Program-made: the position numbers and the translations under genes | Assembly: GCF_045038035.1 (NCBI RefSeq) | Contig: NZ_CP173427.1 | Span: 4,526,001-4,590,000, forward strand | Reading direction: 5' to 3' | Source: Paenibacillus_F chitinolyticus_A | GTDB taxonomy: Bacteria; Bacillota; Bacilli; Paenibacillales; NBRC-103111 | DNA length: 64,000 nucleotides | Notes under the pieces: generated by a model | What the model was told of the DNA's origin: nothing | Database searches by the model: none | What the model saw: only the letters and a program-made list of their open reading frames with translations | Part shown: positions 60,389 through 64,000 of the stretch, piece after piece | Numbering within the stretch: the first letter of the stretch is position 1 | How the letters are laid out: every line of letters starts with the position of its first letter

Positions 60389-61186
60389 TCAGCCCAGCCC
60401 TTCGGCCACCGTTTTCAAAAAATGCTCCTTATGCGCCGGGTGGCAGGCAATGAGGTAAGGCTCCGGGCTCATTCCTCTGAACGGCTTGCCTTCATAATCC
60501 ATGACGAGTCCGCCCGCCTCCTGTACCATCAGGATGCCCGAATACAGATCGGTCCCTTCCGAGTTGTAGAGAACGATGCCGTCCAGGTCTCCCTTGGCGA
60601 GCATGCACCACTGGAGAGTCGGCGCCCACACCCTCATCATCCGCTTGAACCGGACGTCCAGATGATGGCGGAGCTTAACGGCACGCGCCTCGTTCTGGAC
60701 CTTGTGCCCCTGTATCCAGCCGATCGTGCCGCGTTGAATGGACGGGCAAGGTTTGGTCTGAATGCGGATATTGTTGCAGAAGGCCCCTTTGTCCGCCGCG
60801 CTGAGGAACAGCCTGTCCACCATCGGTTCGTAAATTACGGCCAGCACGGGATTTCCCTGGTGCATCAGCGTGATAGACGTGGCGAAAAGCGGAAGACCTA
60901 TCGCGTAATTGTTCGTCCCGTCGAGCGGGTCCACGATCCACATCCAGTCGCTCTGCCTGCCGTTGTGCCCGATCTCTTCGCTGTCCACGCAGTGATCGGG
61001 AAAGCTTTTCGCGATGTGGGTCAAAATAATTTCCTCCGCGAGGTGATCCACCTCCGTTACGACATCGCCGAAGTCGTCCTTTTCCAGAATGCTGTTAATA
61101 TTCTCAAACCGGTTCTTCGCTTCTTGTCCGGCTTGCAAAGCGGCTTGGATCGCCACCTTTTTCGCTGCGCGCAGAATGTCTTCCAC
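60389..61186 (-). CDS. Inositol monophosphatase-family protein
   Basis: A 265-residue magnesium-dependent sugar phosphatase. DSEEIG and WIVDPLDGTNNYAIGLP are the first metal motif. In the second motif the usual WDxAAG appears as GTDLYSGILMVQEAGG, so the Trp and Ala are replaced, though the Asp stays. GTG start with GAGGGGG upstream. It is 76 bases upstream of the SDR gene on the same strand. Confidence 0.9.
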   Translation of the reverse strand: MEDILRAAKKVAIQAALQAGQEAKNRFENINSILEKDDFGDVVTEVDHLAEEIILTHIAKSFPDHCVDSEEIGHNGRQSDWMWIVDPLDGTNNYAIGLPLFATSITLMHQGNPVLAVIYEPMVDRLFLSAADKGAFCNNIRIQTKPCPSIQRGTIGWIQGHKVQNEARAVKLRHHLDVRFKRMMRVWAPTLQWCMLAKGDLDGIVLYNSEGTDLYSGILMVQEAGGLVMDYEGKPFRGMSPEPYLIACHPAHKEHFLKTVAEGLG

Positions 61187-61259
61187 TGCCTTCTCCCCCT
61201 CTGTTCTATCTGTCCGCCTATCCGATTAGGCTTGTATACCGTGTCTGTAGTCCGATGTT

Positions 61260-61796
61260 TTACCGGGCGCGTCCGTGCCATTCGCTCTCCAAAATGCCCA
61301 TTTCAATCAAATTCCAATAGGTGTCTCCCATTCTTCTCGCGTCCCGGATAAAACCTTCTCTTACGAAGCCTTCCTTCTCATAACAGCGGATGGCCGCTTC
61401 GTTAAAATCGAAAACGCCGAGCGTCATTTTATGAAGCCGCAGCTCCTCGAACCCGATCCGGAGCGCCTCGCGGATCATCGCTTGTCCTGTGCCGCGGCCC
61501 CTGAGGGCCGTATGGCCCACCAGCACTTTGCCGATTCTCGCGGAGCGGTTATGACGGTCGATATTTCCGATCGAAAGATGTCCAACCGGCAGGTCCGTTT
61601 CCGAATCGATGACTTTATAAATAAGCCGGCCGGATTGGCCGGGATCGTTGGCCCCTTCCATGTAATCCTCTAACTGCGATGCGGTTAGAGGGTATTTAAA
61701 CTGGGGCCCCGCCCATTGAAGCAGAAAAGCCTCGTCTCCGCTCCATTCGATAAGCCGGTCGAAATCCTCTCGTCCGAAATACGCAAACCGTATCAT
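61260..61796 (-). CDS. GNAT-family N-acetyltransferase (RimJ/RimL-like)
   Basis: A 178-residue acetyltransferase. ARIGKVLVGHTALRGRGTGQAMIREAL holds the acetyl-CoA-binding R/QxxGxG/A motif, and LGVFDFNEAAIRCYEKEGFVREG is the usual C-terminal part. The ribosome site is weak, and it starts 6 bases after the upstream membrane-protein gene, so translation is probably coupled. Acceptor unknown. Confidence 0.9.
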   Translation of the reverse strand: MIRFAYFGREDFDRLIEWSGDEAFLLQWAGPQFKYPLTASQLEDYMEGANDPGQSGRLIYKVIDSETDLPVGHLSIGNIDRHNRSARIGKVLVGHTALRGRGTGQAMIREALRIGFEELRLHKMTLGVFDFNEAAIRCYEKEGFVREGFIRDARRMGDTYWNLIEMGILESEWHGRAR

Positions 61797-61802
61797 TTCC
61801 GA

Positions 61803-62120
61803 TCACATTCCTTCCCATTTGATTATGGCCAGATATAATCCGGCGGTCAGAAGAGCGCATGGCACGATAAGCACATGCTGTCTGTTCACCAGACACGTCA
61901 GCAGGCCGAAAACAAAGGTAAACAGCGCCAGCAGCACACTAAAAGCAAGCACAGCCATCATGACCAGGAAGCCCGTCAGTTCATCTCCGAACGGCAGACG
62001 GCCTACGACGAAAGCCCCGTATTCCAATCCGATCGTAAGCAGCAGAAACAGGCTGTAATAGCGCCAGGTAAGCAGCCGCTTCCCTCCGTCCGCGGATTCC
62101 GTCCCCTTTTCGCTTCGCAT
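61803..62120 (-). CDS. Small membrane protein, 105 residues
   Basis: Not recognised. A charged N-terminus (SEKGTESADGGKR) is followed by three membrane spans (YYSLFLLLTIGLEYGAFVV, LTGFLVMMAVLAFSVLLALF with VFGLLTCLV, and VLIVPCALLTAGLYLAI). GAGGAG precedes the ATG. It is probably in an operon with the GNAT gene. Confidence 0.72.
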   Translation of the reverse strand: MRSEKGTESADGGKRLLTWRYYSLFLLLTIGLEYGAFVVGRLPFGDELTGFLVMMAVLAFSVLLALFTFVFGLLTCLVNRQHVLIVPCALLTAGLYLAIIKWEGM

Positions 62121-62315
62121 GGCAAGCTCCTCTTCCCATCATTTGTAAGTCGATCCTTCTGTTAGAGTAGCATCCCTGGTCTCATTTGAAAATGCTTTTT
62201 GAAAAAGAAAAGTTCCGTTAAAAGAAGGTAAACAGAAAAAGTCGTTTGCCGATTCCTTCCCCATTTTCGGGCGAAACGAACGGCTTCTTAGCGGATCGGT
62301 CCGGCGCAAAGACGG

Positions 62316-62345
62316 AAAAAAACGCGTGCATGTCATGCACACGTT
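62316..62345 (-). terminator. Terminator hairpin without an assigned gene
   Basis: On the minus strand AACG, one mismatch, GTGCAT pairs with ATGCAC, one mismatch, CGTT, followed by a seven-T run. Confidence 0.75.
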
Positions 62346-62523
62346 CTTTGTATTTCACCTTAGGCATCTCCCGGCGTGCAGCGTGGCATCGAATGCAAAG
62401 GCAGCTACGCGGGTGTAAATGAACGGATAGTACTAGTCGCTACCCTCGTGACGGTCAGAAATCGGCAGCCTGCGGGACAAGCTTCCGTACCTTCTCCACG
62501 TATGCTTGGTTTGTTCCGGTTTT

Positions 62524-62558
62524 AAAAAGAAAACACCAAGTGAAATTCACTTGATGTT
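62524..62558 (-). terminator. Likely terminator of the DinB gene
   Basis: On the minus strand AACA plus CAAGTG pairs with CACTTG plus TGTT with one mismatch, followed by TTCTTTTT. Confidence 0.7.
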
Positions 62559-62626
62559 CACAAATAGAAGCTATGTACGCTGCCCCCGGCAAAGCTTTGT
62601 AGGGCTTTCTTCGGGCTTTATTGAGT

Positions 62627-62692
62627 CTTGCTCCGTGCTTGCTACGGGCTTGCTCCGTGCTTGCTACGGGCTTGCTTCAAACTTGCTTCAAG
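62627..62692. repeat. Six tandem 11-bp units after DinB
   Basis: Units in order: CTTGCTCCGTG, CTTGCTACGGG, CTTGCTCCGTG, CTTGCTACGGG, CTTGCTTCAAA, CTTGCTTCAAG. Weaker units (CTTTCTTCGGG, CTTTATTGAGT) continue to the left to about 62605. It ends 4 bases before the DinB stop. Confidence 0.92.
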
Positions 62693-62696
62693 CCGA

Positions 62697-63185
62697 TTAT
62701 TTGCCGATCTGCTCGCGTTCTTCCTTGCTCGGGCCGTAAACGCCCGGCACAACCAAGCCCGCTTGGCGCATAAGAACCGTCATTTGGCCCCGGTGATGAG
62801 CCTGGTGCTGAATAACCATGCGCATGACGGCTTGCATCGTGGTTTCCTGGCCGAACAGCGTTATGCCCTGCTTCAGCGTCTCGTCCGTCCACTGCTCGCC
62901 CGCCGCCCGGAGCAGGTTCGAGCTTGTCCGCTCGTAGACCTCGGCGATTTCCTTGGCGGACTCGGGAACTCCCGCTCCCCGCTCCGGTCCCTCGAATTTC
63001 AAGCCTGCCGCCGAAAAAATGCCGTACATGGCTTGAGACAGATGCCATCCAAGCTCTCCGAGGGAGAAGTGGTCTAAAGCGATGCTCTGGTCGAGCGACT
63101 CGTCCGTTAAGGTATTTAAAATTTTCTGGGTCAACGAAGCCTCATGCTTCCATTCCTGTTGAAATTCATTCAGACTTACGAACAT
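62697..63185 (-). CDS. DinB-family protein
   Basis: A 162-residue four-helix-bundle protein of the DinB/YfiT type. The His ligands are visible in LGELGWHLSQAM and IQHQAHHRGQMTVLM. Some members are metal-dependent thiol S-transferases (bacillithiol); others are uncharacterised. AAAGGAGG precedes the ATG. Monocistronic, followed by the 11-bp repeat and a terminator. Confidence 0.9.
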   Translation of the reverse strand: MFVSLNEFQQEWKHEASLTQKILNTLTDESLDQSIALDHFSLGELGWHLSQAMYGIFSAAGLKFEGPERGAGVPESAKEIAEVYERTSSNLLRAAGEQWTDETLKQGITLFGQETTMQAVMRMVIQHQAHHRGQMTVLMRQAGLVVPGVYGPSKEEREQIGK

Positions 63186-63341
63186 ACTTGTCAGCCTCCT
63201 TTAAGGAACTAATCTCTTTATTAGTATAATACAAAAAGGCCCTCCTTCACCAACGACGCCGCTCCATACGCTGGAGAGCTGCGCGGGGCATGAAAGGAAC
63301 CTTCCGTTAAATCCGCAGCAGGATCTTCCTTTTTTGTTTTT

Positions 63342-63370
63342 TTGGCACTCTCCGCCGGATTCGGTATAAT
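63342..63370 (+). promoter_or_regulatory. Sigma-A promoter of the terminal aldo/keto reductase
   Basis: TTGGCA (63342-63347), a 17-base spacer and a perfect TATAAT (63365-63370). The start codon is about 50 bases downstream. Confidence 0.75.
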
Positions 63371-63418
63371 GAACAACGTACATACTGCTGCCGCATATTG
63401 CCAACAACAGGAGGAATC

Positions 63419-64000
63419 ATGATGAACATACTGCCGTTAAAAAAACGCGGCCTGAACGCGAGCCGCCTCGTACTGGGATGCATGCCTTTCGGCGGAGGCT
63501 GGAATTCCGATCCGGTGACCAAAGAAGATGAAACGCAGGCGCAGAAAGCCGTCGAAGCCGCTCTTTCCATCGGAATCTCCATGTTCGACCATGCCGATAT
63601 CTATACAAGAGGAAAAGCGGAAGAAACTTTCGGCCGTATTCTCAAAAACAAGCCGGGCCTGCGCGAGGAGATGGTGATCCAGTCCAAATGCGGCATCCGC
63701 TTCGCGGAAGGGGACGTTCCCGGACGTTACGACTTCTCCAAAGCCTATATCGGCGAAGCCGTCGACGGAATTCTCCGCCGTCTGGGCACCGACTATCTCG
63801 ACGTCCTCCTGCTGCACAGACCCGATCCGCTGATGGAGCCGGAAGAAGTCGCGGAAGCGTTCGGCCGTCTTAAAGCCGCCGGAAAAGTCCGCTATTTCGG
63901 AGTATCCAACATGAGCGCCGCCCAAATCCGCTTCCTTCAGCGTGCGCTGCCCGATCAGCTCGCCGTCAACCAGCTCGAGATGAGTCTGGCGCGCCACGAC
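63419..64000 (+). CDS. Aldo/keto reductase (YdhF/YcsN-like), 3' end missing
   Basis: The first 194 codons of an NADPH-dependent reductase cut off by the window end. LGCMPFGGGWN, MFDHADIYTRGKAE (Asp and Tyr), VIQSKCGI (Lys) and LLLHRPDPL (His) give the catalytic set and the YdhF/YcsN branch. AGGAGGAATC precedes two in-frame ATGs (63419 and 63422); the second is 7 bases from the site and may be the true one. Confidence 0.93.
   Translation, partial: MMNILPLKKRGLNASRLVLGCMPFGGGWNSDPVTKEDETQAQKAVEAALSIGISMFDHADIYTRGKAEETFGRILKNKPGLREEMVIQSKCGIRFAEGDVPGRYDFSKAYIGEAVDGILRRLGTDYLDVLLLHRPDPLMEPEEVAEAFGRLKAAGKVRYFGVSNMSAAQIRFLQRALPDQLAVNQLEMSLARHD

Larger units (their letters stand above)
62121..62696. 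other. Gene-free stretch with two minus-strand terminators and an 11-bp repeat
   Basis: No coding frame is supported. It holds two terminator-type hairpins on the minus strand (62316-62345 and 62524-62558) and a tandem repeat (62627-62692) right after the DinB stop. The roughly 180 bases between the terminators could be a separate short transcript. Confidence 0.6.

Noticed and set aside
62506..63077. Plus-strand frames at 62506-62739 and 62628-63077
   Set aside because: The Leu/Cys/Arg-rich part is the translation of the 11-bp repeat, and the rest is antisense to dinB.

Overview
The window looks like a chromosomal segment of an endospore-forming, moderately GC-rich member of the Bacillota, most likely Paenibacillus or a close relative. 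The reasons are: strong AGGAGG-type ribosome sites with frequent GTG and TTG starts, the spore-coat set cotJA-cotJB-cotJC, the Gram-positive suf order C-D-S-U-B, a YfkAB-type radical SAM protein, c-di-AMP (ydaO/yuaA) riboswitches in front of wall enzymes, and a cytosolic-looking GH84 enzyme beside a nag locus. This placement is inferred from gene content; no rRNA or tRNA gene was seen. No insertion sequence, prophage block or CRISPR array was recognised, so the window is mostly ordinary core and accessory chromosome.

Layout. 1-2.6 kb: end of nagB, nagA and a convergent ROK regulator (amino-sugar catabolism). 2.7-6.1 kb: a minus-strand sugar or polyol set with an MFS transporter, a Gfo/Idh/MocA dehydrogenase and a TIM-barrel epimerase/isomerase, with an inverted repeat exactly around a candidate -10. 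6.2-8.4 kb: small unknown genes, a pirin and a holin-like protein. 8.5-12 kb: a cell-wall block of an NlpC/P60 endopeptidase and a 3D-domain protein, each behind its own c-di-AMP riboswitch, around a lipoprotein polysaccharide deacetylase. 12.2-14 kb: a small membrane protein and cotJABC. 14.2-16.8 kb: GH84 beta-N-acetylglucosaminidase. 17-27 kb: mainly minus-strand envelope and signalling genes (YtvI/AI-2E-like, CNNM/CorC, YfkAB, MMPL, HD-GYP, uppP, a YunD-like phosphoesterase). 27-29 kb: a MoaD-MoaE fusion and a MoeB-like activator. 29.5-32.3 kb: a second HD-GYP protein, small membrane proteins and an AT-rich lipoprotein.

32.6-37.9 kb is the complete suf Fe-S operon. Its promoter region carries a near-perfect PerR-type box over the -10. 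Then come a DUF1802-like protein, Dps, and mtnK-mtnA (methionine salvage). 42.2-44.7 kb is a TetR regulator divergent from a DHA2 drug exporter, with two palindromic operators in the shared promoter region. 44.9-49.5 kb holds an aldo/keto reductase divergent from an HxlR regulator, an ester cyclase, 45 uninterrupted copies of a heptanucleotide, a second Gfo/Idh/MocA protein and an FMN-binding protein.

The most interesting accessory region is 49.9-59 kb, all on the minus strand. In order of transcription it has a PRD/BglG-type regulator, a UlaCBA-like PTS (EIIA, EIIB, EIIC), a phosphotriesterase-family metalloenzyme, a creatininase-family amidohydrolase, a SIS-domain protein, and then HPr and enzyme I. 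It is a whole phosphorelay plus an enzyme set that does not match the ascorbate pathway, so it probably takes up and breaks down an unidentified sugar acid, lactone or amidated sugar. The end of the window (59.4-64 kb) holds an SDR, an inositol-monophosphatase-like protein, a GNAT acetyltransferase, a small membrane protein, a DinB protein followed by an 11-bp tandem repeat, and the start of a second aldo/keto reductase.
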